Assembly (NCBI RefSeq): GCF_008727715.1
Contig: NZ_CP044218.1
Location: 2,108,001 to 2,172,000 of the forward strand
Length of the DNA: 64,000 nucleotides
Origin: Mesorhizobium terrae
GTDB taxonomy: Bacteria; Pseudomonadota; Alphaproteobacteria; Rhizobiales; Rhizobiaceae
Direction: 5' to 3'
Numbering within the stretch: the stretch's first letter is position 1; every line of letters starts with the position of its first letter. Under the pieces are notes generated by a model. The model was not told the DNA's origin and ran no database searches. It worked only from the letters and a program-made list of their open reading frames with translations. A program made the translations under genes and the position numbers. Shown one piece after another: positions 1 through 9,362 of the stretch.

Positions 1-369
1 GATGCTCTGCGCGATCAGCCGCTTCACGTCGGCTTTTCTCGCCGCCTCGATCAGATTGCGGGTGCCCTCGTCGCGGATGCGGGCGTTGCCGGCGATCGCG
101 GTGGCCATCCGCGCCGGGTCGAGGCCTTGCGGCAGGTCGGTCAACTGGTGGACGACGATGGTCGGGCGGGCGGCAAGCATCGCCGCCGACAGGGCCGCTG
201 CATCGAACACGTCGACGATCACCGGATTGGCGCCGGCGCTCTGCAGTTCCGTCGCCTTGGAAGCGGAGCGGGTCGTGCCCCAGACCGTATGGCCTGCCTC
301 GATCAAAAGCGGCACGAGGCGGCGTCCAATCGCCCCGGTGGCGCCAGCGACGAAAATCCGATGAGCCAT
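1..369 (-). CDS. NAD(P)-dependent epimerase/reductase, SDR-type, partial (C-terminus outside window)
   Basis: The reading frame enters on the minus strand at an ATG whose first base is 369 and runs off the left edge without a stop, giving 123 residues. The N-terminus MAHRIFVAGATGAIGRRL is a Rossmann dinucleotide-binding beta-alpha-beta with the GATGxxG pattern of extended or atypical short-chain dehydrogenases. It is followed by VDVFDAAAL and a VVHQLTDLP segment, as in NAD-dependent epimerase/dehydratase proteins. A GGAGA ribosome binding site lies just upstream. Substrate cannot be inferred. The promoter is overlapped by a perfect palindrome (separate entry), so the gene is probably regulated by a repressor not encoded in this window. 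Confidence 0.75.
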   Translation of the reverse strand, partial: MAHRIFVAGATGAIGRRLVPLLIEAGHTVWGTTRSASKATELQSAGANPVIVDVFDAAALSAAMLAARPTIVVHQLTDLPQGLDPARMATAIAGNARIRDEGTRNLIEAARKADVKRLIAQSI

Positions 370-393
370 CTCGCTCTCCTTCATGTATCAAAG

Positions 394-424
394 CACTGAT
401 ATCAGTGTGCTGATAATAAGTCAA
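394..424 (-). promoter_or_regulatory. Promoter with overlapping 14-bp palindromic operator for the epimerase-like gene
   Basis: Reading the minus strand, TTGACT (424-419) is followed after 17 bases by TATCAG (401-396), a good sigma-70-type pair. The -10 lies inside the perfect palindrome CACTGATATCAGTG (394-407). A palindrome over the -10 of a single reductase gene is the usual layout of a TetR- or MarR-type repressor site. The regulator is not visible here. Confidence 0.6.
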
Positions 425-521
425 TCGGGCACCGTGCGCTGCCGGCCAGGCGCCGGCCGTGCTTGACTTCCCAAGGCGATGATCTTCAATGCGGCGCACG
501 CTTTCGAGGGGATCCGAGCAA

Positions 522-917
522 ATGGCATTTTCGTTTCCATGGCCGACCAGCCACGGTGAATGGCTCGCCTGGTCGAGCGCGGCCGTCACGCTCGTCCTGG
601 GTCTGGCGCTGTTCTTCGCGCCCGGCCTCTGCTTCAAGCTCCTGCGGCTCCAGCCCAAGCCGGAGAAACCCGAGGCGATCGCCGAGGGGCGCGCCCGCAT
701 GGCCGGTTTCTACCTGGGCGTCGGGCTGTGCGCGATCCTGCTTGCCCAGCCGCTGCTCTACATGGCGCTCGGCTTCTCCTGGCTGTTCACCGCCTTCGGA
801 AGAATCCTCGCCATGATGTCCGACGGAGCCAACACGCCCTACAACTGGGCGGCGGTCGTGGTGGAGATCGTGCTGGCGGCAATGCCGCTCGCCTTCGCCT
901 TCGGCTTTTTGCCCTGA
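522..917 (+). CDS. Small integral membrane protein of unknown function
   Basis: A 131-residue protein with about four hydrophobic segments: WLAWSSAAVTLVLGLALFFA, AGFYLGVGLCAILLA, YMALGFSWLFTAFG and NWAAVVVEIVLAAMPLAFAF. The start at 522 is chosen because GAGGGG precedes it at a suitable distance; an in-frame ATG at 489 would add 11 residues with no such site. I recall related small proteins in agrobacteria and rhizobia under family or 'phage infection protein' names, but I cannot verify that and no catalytic motif is visible. It stands alone between the partial reductase gene and the atp operon. Confidence 0.6.
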   Translation: MAFSFPWPTSHGEWLAWSSAAVTLVLGLALFFAPGLCFKLLRLQPKPEKPEAIAEGRARMAGFYLGVGLCAILLAQPLLYMALGFSWLFTAFGRILAMMSDGANTPYNWAAVVVEIVLAAMPLAFAFGFLP

Positions 918-998
918 ATCGCGCCGAATCCGGCCGCGCCCATTGAACTCGACCGCTGGATGCGACAAAAGTGCCTTGAAAGCGTGTCCGTGGACGCA

Positions 999-1026
999 TT
1001 GCGGTCCTGAAAAGCCTGTGCTAGAC
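999..1026 (+). promoter_or_regulatory. Possible promoter of the atp operon
   Basis: TTGCGG (999-1004) and CTAGAC (1021-1026) are separated by 16 bases, in the 246-base gap upstream of atpH. The -10 is imperfect, but it is the best candidate in the gap and leaves a leader of about 130 bases before the GTG start. Confidence 0.35.
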
Positions 1027-1163
1027 GGCAACCGACTTTCGGCCGGGGAACAGCGGAAGCCACGTCCCTTGGCTTGGAAAAATTTAGTAAGGTCAAAGAT
1101 TTAGCCAGAGTTTTCGCTCGCGCCAACAATCTGCGGCCTGTCAGACAAGAGAAAAGACGGTCC

Positions 1164-1724
1164 GTGGCCCAAACGTCCTCGCCAATCTCCGCTGTCGCTG
1201 AACGCTACGCGTCATCGCTTTTCGAGCTCGCGCTCGAAGCGAAATCCGTTGCCAAGGTCGAGGCCGACCTTAACAGCTTCGACGCGATGCTTGCCGGCAG
1301 TGCCGACCTGACGCGCCTCATCGGCAGCCCGGTCTTCTCGACCGAGGAGCAGGTCCGTGCCATTTCCGCCATCGTCGACAAGGCCAAGATCGGCGGTCTC
1401 GCCGGTGACTTCCTGCGTGTCGTGGCCGGCAACCGCCGCCTGTTCGCAGTGCCTGGCATGATCAAGGCGTTCCGCCGTATCGCCGCCGAACACCGCGGCG
1501 AAGTGGCGGCCGAGGTTACGTCGGCGCATGCGCTGACTTCCGCCCAGGAAACCGAACTCAAGGCCGCGCTGAAAAGCGTCGCGGGCAAGGATGTGACGAT
1601 CGCCGTTACGGTCGATCCCTCGCTGCTCGGCGGCATGGTCGTGAAGATGGGCTCGCGCCAGATCGATACGTCGCTCAAAACCAAACTCAATTCGCTCAAG
1701 CTTGCACTGAAAGAGGTCGGCTGA
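1164..1724 (+). CDS. atpH: F1Fo ATP synthase subunit delta
   Basis: This 186-residue protein is the delta (OSCP-like) stator subunit that links the F1 alpha3beta3 head to the peripheral stalk on the cytoplasmic side of the inner membrane. The N-terminus [20 protein letters not shown] and the C-terminal [21 protein letters not shown] are the two conserved blocks of the family. A GTG start at 1164 is chosen because it gives the family's usual length and the conserved block begins immediately. An in-frame TTG 30 codons upstream would add an unconserved leader that lies in the promoter region. The stop overlaps the atpA start (TGATG), consistent with translational coupling. The Fo genes are not in this window, as usual for alphaproteobacteria, where Fo and F1 operons are separate. 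Confidence 0.95.
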   Translation: MAQTSSPISAVAERYASSLFELALEAKSVAKVEADLNSFDAMLAGSADLTRLIGSPVFSTEEQVRAISAIVDKAKIGGLAGDFLRVVAGNRRLFAVPGMIKAFRRIAAEHRGEVAAEVTSAHALTSAQETELKAALKSVAGKDVTIAVTVDPSLLGGMVVKMGSRQIDTSLKTKLNSLKLALKEVG

Positions 1725-3253
1725 TGGACATCCGCGCCGCGGAAATTTCCGCAATTCTGAAAGACCAGATCAAGAATTTCGGCAAGGAAGCCGAAGTTTC
1801 CGAAGTCGGTCAGGTTCTGTCGGTGGGTGACGGTATCGCCCGCGTCTACGGTCTCGACAACGTCCAGGCGGGCGAAATGGTCGAGTTCCCCGGCGGCATC
1901 CGCGGCATGGCGCTCAACCTCGAAGCCGACAATGTCGGCGTCGTCATCTTCGGTGCCGACCGCGACATCAAGGAAGGCGACACCGTCAAGCGCACCGGCG
2001 CCATCGTGGACGTTCCGGTCGGTCCGGGCCTGCTCGGCCGCGTCGTCGACGCCCTCGGCAACCCGATCGACGGCAAGGGCCCGATCAAGGCCGACAAGCG
2101 TATGCGCGTCGACGTCAAGGCCCCCGGCATCATTCCGCGCAAGTCGGTGCACGAGCCGATGTCGACCGGCCTCAAGGCCATCGACGCGCTCATCCCGGTC
2201 GGTCGCGGCCAGCGCGAGCTGGTCATCGGTGACCGTCAGACCGGCAAGACAGCCATCATTCTCGACACCATGCTGAACCAGAAGTCGGTGCACGAGACCG
2301 GCCCTGAATCGGAGAAGCTGTTCTGCGTCTACGTCGCTGTCGGCCAGAAGCGCTCGACCGTCGCGCAGTTCGTCAAGGTTCTGGAAGAGCGCGGCGCGCT
2401 CGACTACTCGATCATCGTCGCCGCCACCGCTTCGGACCCGGCTCCGATGCAGTTCCTGGCGCCGTTCACCGCCTGCACCATGGGCGAATATTTCCGCGAC
2501 AACGGCCAGCACGCGCTGATCGGTTATGACGATCTGTCCAAGCAGGCCGTCGCCTACCGCCAGATGTCGCTGCTGCTGCGCCGTCCTCCGGGCCGCGAAG
2601 CCTATCCGGGCGACGTCTTCTACCTGCACTCGCGCCTGCTCGAGCGCGCCGCCAAGCTCAACGACGACATGGGCAACGGTTCGCTGACCGCGCTGCCGGT
2701 CATCGAGACGCAGGCCAACGACGTCTCGGCCTACATCCCGACCAACGTGATCTCGATCACCGACGGCCAGATCTTCCTCGAGACCAATCTGTTCTTCCAG
2801 GGCATCCGTCCGGCCGTGAACGTCGGTCTGTCGGTGTCGCGCGTCGGTTCGTCGGCGCAGATCAAGGCGATGAAGCAGGTTGCCGGCTCGATCAAGGGCG
2901 AGCTCGCCCAGTATCGTGAAATGGCGGCCTTCGCTCAGTTCGGCTCGGATCTCGACGCCGCCACGCAGCGCCTGTTGAACCGCGGTTCGCGTCTGACGGA
3001 ACTCCTCAAGCAGCCGCAGTTCTCGCCGCTCAAGACCGAAGAGCAGGTCGCGGTGATCTTCGCCGGCGTGAACGGCTATCTCGACAAGCTGGCGCTGAAC
3101 CAGGTCAGCAAGTTCGAGCAGGGCCTGCTCACCCATATGCGCACGGCCGGCAAGGCCATTCTCGATGCGATCCGCAAGGAGAAGGCGCTGTCGGACGATC
3201 TGCGCGGCAAGCTCAAGGCCGAAATCGACAACTTCGCCAAGACCTTCGCGTAA
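1724..3253 (+). CDS. atpA: F1Fo ATP synthase subunit alpha
   Basis: A 509-residue protein of normal family length. It is the non-catalytic nucleotide-binding subunit of F1, forming the alpha3beta3 hexamer at the cytoplasmic face. The Walker A motif GDRQTGKT lies near residue 170. Also present are the conserved [17 protein letters not shown] and [17 protein letters not shown] regions and the [20 protein letters not shown] segment near the nucleotide site. The start codon overlaps the atpH stop by one base, and atpG follows after 30 bases. Nothing unusual is seen. Confidence 0.98.
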   Translation: MDIRAAEISAILKDQIKNFGKEAEVSEVGQVLSVGDGIARVYGLDNVQAGEMVEFPGGIRGMALNLEADNVGVVIFGADRDIKEGDTVKRTGAIVDVPVGPGLLGRVVDALGNPIDGKGPIKADKRMRVDVKAPGIIPRKSVHEPMSTGLKAIDALIPVGRGQRELVIGDRQTGKTAIILDTMLNQKSVHETGPESEKLFCVYVAVGQKRSTVAQFVKVLEERGALDYSIIVAATASDPAPMQFLAPFTACTMGEYFRDNGQHALIGYDDLSKQAVAYRQMSLLLRRPPGREAYPGDVFYLHSRLLERAAKLNDDMGNGSLTALPVIETQANDVSAYIPTNVISITDGQIFLETNLFFQGIRPAVNVGLSVSRVGSSAQIKAMKQVAGSIKGELAQYREMAAFAQFGSDLDAATQRLLNRGSRLTELLKQPQFSPLKTEEQVAVIFAGVNGYLDKLALNQVSKFEQGLLTHMRTAGKAILDAIRKEKALSDDLRGKLKAEIDNFAKTFA

Positions 3254-3283
3254 AGCGGCGGAAGACGGGACCGGGTTCGGAGC

Positions 3284-4165
3284 ATGGCTTCACTAAAAGA
3301 CCTTCGTAACCGCATCGCCTCCGTCAAGGCGACGCAGAAAATCACCAAGGCGATGCAGATGGTCGCCGCGGCGAAGCTGCGTCGTGCCCAGGAGGCCGCG
3401 GAAGCGGCGCGTCCCTATTCCGAGCGGATGGGCGCGGTGCTGGCCAACATCACCCAGGCGGTCGGCGGTGGCGGCGATGCTCCTGCGCTGATGACCGGCA
3501 CCGGCAAGGACGACGTGCATCTGCTCGTCGTCTGCACGGCCGAGCGCGGCCTGTGCGGCGGCTTCAACTCGCAGATCGCCCGACTGGCGCGCGACCACAT
3601 CCGCCGGCTGCTCGCCAATGGCAAGCAGGTGAAGATCATCTGCGTCGGCAAGAAGGGCTACGATATCCTGCGTCGCGACTTCGCCGGGCAAATCCTCGAC
3701 CGCGTCGACCTGCGCGAAGTGCGCACGCTGGGCTTCGTCAACGCCGACGGGATCGCCAAGAAGGTGATCGGCCTGTTCAATGACGGCCAGTTCGACGTCT
3801 GCACGCTGTTCTATTCGCAGTTCAAGTCGGTGATCAGCCAGGTTCCGACCGCGCAGCAGATCATTCCCGCCGCTTCCGCTCAGTCTTCGGGCGAGGCCGC
3901 GAACGGCGCCGCCGTCTATGAATACGAGCCGGAGCCGGGCGAAATCCTCTCCGACCTCATCCCGCGCAACATCGCGGTGCAGATCTTCCGGGCGCTGCTT
4001 GAAAACGCGGCCGGCGAGATGGGCGCCAAGATGAGCGCAATGGACAGTGCGACGCGCAACGCAGGCGACATGATCAACAGGCTGTCGATCACGTATAACC
4101 GCCAGCGCCAGGCGCAGATCACCAAGGAACTGATCGAAATCATTTCGGGCGCCGAAGCGCTCTAA
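3284..4165 (+). CDS. atpG: F1Fo ATP synthase subunit gamma
   Basis: A 293-residue central rotor shaft that turns inside the alpha3beta3 hexamer. The N-terminal helix [20 protein letters not shown] and the C-terminal helix [20 protein letters not shown] are the two long helices of the coiled coil that reaches the catalytic sites. [10 protein letters not shown] is the conserved junction of the globular domain. It lies third in the atpHAGDC operon, 73 bases before atpD. Confidence 0.97.
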   Translation: MASLKDLRNRIASVKATQKITKAMQMVAAAKLRRAQEAAEAARPYSERMGAVLANITQAVGGGGDAPALMTGTGKDDVHLLVVCTAERGLCGGFNSQIARLARDHIRRLLANGKQVKIICVGKKGYDILRRDFAGQILDRVDLREVRTLGFVNADGIAKKVIGLFNDGQFDVCTLFYSQFKSVISQVPTAQQIIPAASAQSSGEAANGAAVYEYEPEPGEILSDLIPRNIAVQIFRALLENAAGEMGAKMSAMDSATRNAGDMINRLSITYNRQRQAQITKELIEIISGAEAL

Positions 4166-4211
4166 GCGTGAACCGCGAAGGCACGCCGCCTTCGCACGGA
4201 TCACGCGGTAA

Positions 4212-5831
<1,620 letters not shown>

Positions 5832-5842
5832 TCGGAGCGAAA

Positions 5843-5915
5843 AGCGAATAGGGAGTAGCGAATAAGGAAGATGTGATGGCCAGTGGCGAAATCTATTCGC
5901 TAATCACTATTCGCT
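5843..5915. repeat. 22-bp imperfect inverted repeat between atpD and atpC
   Basis: The left arm (5843-5864) holds two copies of AGCGAATA six bases apart. The right arm (5894-5915) holds two copies of TATTCGCT six bases apart. The arms match at 20 of 22 positions and enclose a 29-base loop, and a further partial copy, GTTCGCT, follows at 5916-5922. The element fills most of the gap between the atpD stop and the atpC start. No U-run follows, so it is not a simple terminator. Confidence 0.8.
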
Positions 5916-5930
5916 GTTCGCTAGAACGAC

Positions 5931-6338
5931 ATGGCTGAAGCTTTCAAATTCGAACTGGTCTCGCCCGAGCGCCTGCTGGTCTCGGAACAGGTCGAGTCCG
6001 TCGTCATTCCGGGTGCGGAAGGCGAGATGACCGTGATGGCGCAGCACGCGCCGGTCATGACCACCATCAAGCCGGGTGTCGTGACGGTGAAGACCGCCGG
6101 CGGCCAGGAACAGCGCTACGTGGTATTCGGCGGTTTCGCCGACATCCTGCCCTCAGGCTGCACGCTGCTGGCCGAATCGGCGGTGGCCGTGAAGGACATC
6201 GACCGCGCCGACATCGCTCGCCGCATCCAGGAAGCGCGCGAGGACATGAACGACGCCAAGGACGATGCATCGCGCACCAAGGCAGAGCAGTTCCTGCACC
6301 AGCTGACCACGCTGGAAGGCGCCATCCTGCCGGCCTGA
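5931..6338 (+). CDS. atpC: F1Fo ATP synthase subunit epsilon
   Basis: A 135-residue protein with an N-terminal beta-sandwich (FKFELVSPERLLVSEQVESV, GAEGEMTVMAQHAPVMT) and a short C-terminal helical hairpin. It binds the gamma shaft and can inhibit ATP hydrolysis. It is the last gene of the operon, separated from atpD by a long inverted repeat and followed by a strong terminator. No clear Shine-Dalgarno sequence is seen directly before the ATG because the repeat occupies that space, so initiation may depend on the fold of this region. Confidence 0.95.
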   Translation: MAEAFKFELVSPERLLVSEQVESVVIPGAEGEMTVMAQHAPVMTTIKPGVVTVKTAGGQEQRYVVFGGFADILPSGCTLLAESAVAVKDIDRADIARRIQEAREDMNDAKDDASRTKAEQFLHQLTTLEGAILPA

Positions 6339-6360
6339 GCGGCCTGCATCAAAGAACGAA

Positions 6361-6396
6361 AAGCCGGGTCTCAGCCCGGCTTTTTTGTTTTTTGGC
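6361..6396 (+). terminator. Rho-independent terminator of the atp operon
   Basis: AAGCCGGG (6361-6368) pairs with CCCGGCTT (6375-6382) around a six-base loop and is followed by a T-rich run (6381-6393). It lies 22 bases after the atpC stop and before the convergent amidohydrolase gene. Confidence 0.9.
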
Positions 6397-6458
6397 CCGT
6401 GTTTCGCAGTTTCGGGCGGGTTGGAGTGTCTCCCGCCAGGGTGGGAAATACCCGGCCG

Positions 6459-7295
6459 CTACAGATTCCAGAACCGTCTCGCATTCGCCGACAGAAGCCG
6501 GCTGCGTTCGTCCTCGCTACAGCCTTCGAGCAAAGCGTGCGTTGCTGCTACCCATGTCGAAAGGCCGCCGCCAAGGGTGCAGACCGGCCAGTCGCTGCCC
6601 CAGACCACGCGATCCCAGCCGAAACTGGCGATGACGTGTTCGACATAGGGGCGCAAGGTGGCGACCGTCCAGCTCGACGGATCGGCATAGGCGACGATGC
6701 CGGAGATCTTGGCGATCACATTCGGCCGGCGGGCGATCTCGGCGACATGCGCGCGCCAGGGATGATCGGCCTTGCCCCTGATGTCCGGCACGCCGCAATG
6801 GTCGAGCACGAAGCGGACATCCGGGGCGAGGTCGGCGAGCGCGATCGCTTTCGGGATCTGATGCGGCTGTACGCAGAGGTCGAAAGTAAGACCGCTGCCG
6901 CCGATCTTGCGGATATTCTCGCGAAACAGCGCGCCTTCCGAGACATCGTCCGGCACGACATGCAGGACACGGCGAAAGCCCTTCACGAAGGGATCGGCGC
7001 GCACACGCTCCAGATAGGCAGGAAAGCTCGCCAGTTCCGGCCGACAGGAAACGATGGCGCCGCTGACCAGGCTTTCCCTGTCCGACGCCAGTGCCTTCAC
7101 ATAGGCCGTCTCGGCTTCGATGTCGGCGGGATCGACATCGACCTCCATATGCATGGCCGTCTCGATGCCGGCGCGGCGCGCTTCGACCGCATAGTCCGCA
7201 TGCGAAAAATCCCGGTTGAGTGCTGGTGCACCGGTCAGCCAGGGATAGCGCAGCGCCCGCCTGTCGATCAGATGCAGATGGGTGTCGACGATCAT
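6459..7295 (-). CDS. Amidohydrolase, probable L-fucono-1,5-lactonase type (COG3618)
   Basis: A 278-residue amidohydrolase-2 family protein. MIVDTHLHLID at the N-terminus supplies the HxH metal-ligand motif, DHCG near the middle supplies a further histidine, and GSDWPVC near the C-terminus supplies the catalytic aspartate region. The WLTG segment after the N-terminal motif is typical of sugar lactonases in this family, which open sugar 1,5-lactones to the acid. The start at 7295 is preceded by GAGGGAAG; an ATG 16 codons upstream lacks one. The gene is divergent from an SDR plus FAH-family pair, which together fit non-phosphorylated L-fucose-like breakdown. The exact sugar is inferred. Confidence 0.7.
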   Translation of the reverse strand: MIVDTHLHLIDRRALRYPWLTGAPALNRDFSHADYAVEARRAGIETAMHMEVDVDPADIEAETAYVKALASDRESLVSGAIVSCRPELASFPAYLERVRADPFVKGFRRVLHVVPDDVSEGALFRENIRKIGGSGLTFDLCVQPHQIPKAIALADLAPDVRFVLDHCGVPDIRGKADHPWRAHVAEIARRPNVIAKISGIVAYADPSSWTVATLRPYVEHVIASFGWDRVVWGSDWPVCTLGGGLSTWVAATHALLEGCSEDERSRLLSANARRFWNL

Positions 7296-7642
7296 GGCTG
7301 CTTCCCTCGAAACGGCGGAAGGCATGCCTCCCATTTTGTCCATGAGAGCATCAATCGGACGGGAAGGAAATGCTTCTTGCCGGGAAGCTTTTTTGCAATG
7401 CCGGCGTCAAGACGAGGTGGCCAAGACAATGGCCTTTCCGTAAGGTACGGCCGGTCGGCCCTCAAGGACCGGCCCTATCGGCTGCACTATCCGTGCGTGC
7501 GATCATCATGGCGAGGGATGCGGACGGAACGGCCAGGAGGCGGCCGCGGCGTCCATCTTGCGGATCGCGGATGGTGGCGCCGGGACGGTGAGTGAGGCGG
7601 CCGAAGCGCCAAAGGCGCCGGCGTGGAGGAGGAAGACGGTTC
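7296..7642. other. Gene-free divergent promoter region with an 8-bp inverted repeat
   Basis: The 347 bases lie between the lactonase and the SDR gene, which point away from each other. GGCCGGTC (7449-7456) and GACCGGCC (7467-7474) form an 8-bp inverted repeat with a 10-base loop. I see no convincing gene on either strand and no regulator gene of the cluster. The right part is very GC-rich and could be decayed coding sequence. Confidence 0.5.
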
Positions 7643-8374
7643 ATGGGTACTCTCGACGGCAAGGTCGCGGTGGTGACGGCGGCCGCGCAAGGCATCGGGC
7701 GGGCAAGTGCGCTCGCCTTGGTTGAAGCTGGCGCACGCGTGGTTGCGACGGATATCAACGAGGCCCTGCTTGCCGAACTGGCCAAGACCAAGGGCATTAC
7801 CGCCCGCCGGCTCGATGTGCTCGACGACGGCGCGGTGGCCAGCGCTTTCGCCGAAATCGGCCGTGTCGACGTTTTGTTCAACTGCGCCGGCTTCGTCCAT
7901 TCCGGCTCGGTGCTGGAGATGAAGGATGGCGATCTCGACTTCGCCTTCAATCTCAATGTGAAGGCCATGGTGCGCACCATCCAGGCGGTGCTGCCGGGCA
8001 TGTTGGAACGCGGCGACGGTTCGATCATCAACATGTCGTCGGTGGCGTCCAGCATCAAGGGCGTGCCCAACCGCTTCGCCTATGGCGTGACCAAGGCGGC
8101 GGTGATCGGGCTGACCAAATCGATCGCCGCTGACTTCGTCTCCAGGGGCATTCGCTGCAACGCCATCTGTCCGGGCACCGTGGAAAGCCCTTCGCTGGAG
8201 AGCCGCATGCGCGCGCAGGGCGACTATGAGGCCGCGCGGGCCGCCTTCATCGCCCGCCAGCCGATGGGCCGGCTCGGCACGCCGGAGGAGATCGCCGCGC
8301 TCGCCGTGCATCTGGCCGGCGCCACCTACACGACCGGCCAAGCCTACGCCATCGACGGCGGCTGGTCGATCTGA
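7643..8374 (+). CDS. Short-chain dehydrogenase, BDH2/2-keto-3-deoxy-L-fuconate dehydrogenase-like
   Basis: A 243-residue classical SDR. The cofactor motif TAAAQGIGRASAL is near residue 12, the acidic ATDIN after beta-2 suggests NAD preference, the catalytic serine is in INMSSVASS, and the Tyr/Lys pair is in YGVTKAAVIGLTKS. CPGTVESPSLESRM and the C-terminal DGGWSI closely match human BDH2 and its bacterial relatives, which include 2-keto-3-deoxy-L-fuconate 4-dehydrogenases. The start at 7643 follows a strong GGAGGAGGAAG. It lies 26 bases upstream of a FAH-family hydrolase and divergent from a lactonase, which favours sugar acid catabolism over hydroxybutyrate oxidation. Confidence 0.8.
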   Translation: MGTLDGKVAVVTAAAQGIGRASALALVEAGARVVATDINEALLAELAKTKGITARRLDVLDDGAVASAFAEIGRVDVLFNCAGFVHSGSVLEMKDGDLDFAFNLNVKAMVRTIQAVLPGMLERGDGSIINMSSVASSIKGVPNRFAYGVTKAAVIGLTKSIAADFVSRGIRCNAICPGTVESPSLESRMRAQGDYEAARAAFIARQPMGRLGTPEEIAALAVHLAGATYTTGQAYAIDGGWSI

Positions 8375-8400
8375 CGACTGGAACGAACTGGAGGATTTGC

Positions 8401-9246
8401 ATGAAACTCGTTCGCTATGGCGCCGTCGGCGCCGAGAAGCCCGGCCTTGTCGATGGAGACGGCACGCTCCGCGACCTGTCGGGCCATGTCGCCGACATCG
8501 CCGGCAAGGTGCTGGACCCGGCATCGCTCACGGCGCTGGCCAGGCTCGACCCGAAGGCATTGCCGGCGGTGTCCGGCAAACCGCGCCTCGGCCCCTGCGT
8601 CGCCGGCACCGGCAAGTTCATCTGCATCGGCCTCAACTATGCCGACCATGCGGCCGAGTCCGGCCTGCAGGTGCCGCCCGAGCCGGTGGTCTTCATGAAG
8701 GCGAGCTCGGCCATCGTCGGCCCGGATGACGATGTTCTGATCCCGCGCGGTTCGCTAAAGACCGATTGGGAGGTGGAACTGGCCGTCGTCATCGGCAAGA
8801 CCGCCAAATATGTCACGGAGGCCGAGGCGCTCGACCATGTCGCCGGCTACTGCGTGGCGCACGACGTTTCGGAGCGCGCTTTCCAGACCGAGCGGTCCGG
8901 CCAATGGACCAAGGGCAAGAGCTGCGACACGTTCGGCCCGACCGGGCCCTGGCTGGTGACCAAGGACGAGGTCAAGGACCCGCAGGACCTCAAAATGTGG
9001 CTGAAGGTCAATGGCGAAACCATGCAGAACGGCTCGACCCGGACGATGGTCTATGGCGTCGCCTTCCTGGTCTCCTATCTGTCGCAGTTCATGAGCCTGC
9101 ATCCCGGCGACATCATCTCCACCGGCACGCCGCCCGGCGTCGGCATGGGCATGAAGCCGCCGCGCTACCTCAAGGCCGGCGACGTGGTCGAACTCGGCAT
9201 CGAAGGCCTTGGCAGCCAGCGCCAGACCTTCAGGGCAGACGCCTGA
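8401..9246 (+). CDS. Fumarylacetoacetate hydrolase family protein, probable 2,4-diketo-3-deoxy-L-fuconate hydrolase
   Basis: A 281-residue FAH-domain protein. After a 70-residue N-terminal domain, FICIGLNYADHAAE opens the FAH fold. The metal-binding acidic residues are in DWEVELAVVIGK and the catalytic core includes GYCVAHDVSERAFQ. ISTGTPPGVGMGMKPPRYLK is the conserved C-terminal loop. Members cleave C-C bonds in acylpyruvates, and close relatives act on 2,4-diketo-3-deoxy sugar acids, although many are annotated as ureidoglycolate lyase. GGAGG precedes the ATG. Placement directly after the SDR suggests they act in sequence: dehydrogenation of the keto-deoxy acid, then cleavage. Confidence 0.8.
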   Translation: MKLVRYGAVGAEKPGLVDGDGTLRDLSGHVADIAGKVLDPASLTALARLDPKALPAVSGKPRLGPCVAGTGKFICIGLNYADHAAESGLQVPPEPVVFMKASSAIVGPDDDVLIPRGSLKTDWEVELAVVIGKTAKYVTEAEALDHVAGYCVAHDVSERAFQTERSGQWTKGKSCDTFGPTGPWLVTKDEVKDPQDLKMWLKVNGETMQNGSTRTMVYGVAFLVSYLSQFMSLHPGDIISTGTPPGVGMGMKPPRYLKAGDVVELGIEGLGSQRQTFRADA

Positions 9247-9362
9247 CATCGACGCCTGAAATGCCATGGGCTGGGCAGGCGGCGCAGTACCGCCCGCCGG
9301 CTCACGGCATTACTGAAGCGATCCGATAGGCGTCTCGGGGCGGATGCGTCGGTCGTTAGCCC

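Noticed and set aside
1205..3136. Minus-strand open frame of 643 codons opposite atpH-atpA
   Set aside because: It is the mirror of two strongly conserved genes. High GC with G/C at third positions leaves long antisense frames open. The predicted protein is Arg/Asp/His-rich, with no family motif.
7370..7591. 73-codon plus-strand frame in the divergent region before the SDR gene
   Set aside because: Arg/Pro-rich, no homology that I recognise, and it overlaps the expected promoter of the SDR gene.
9261..9310. Inverted repeat after the FAH gene (ATGCC/GGCAT enclosing GGCGG/CCGCC)
   Set aside because: Short stems, no T-run; not enough to call a terminator between the convergent FAH and GGDEF genes.
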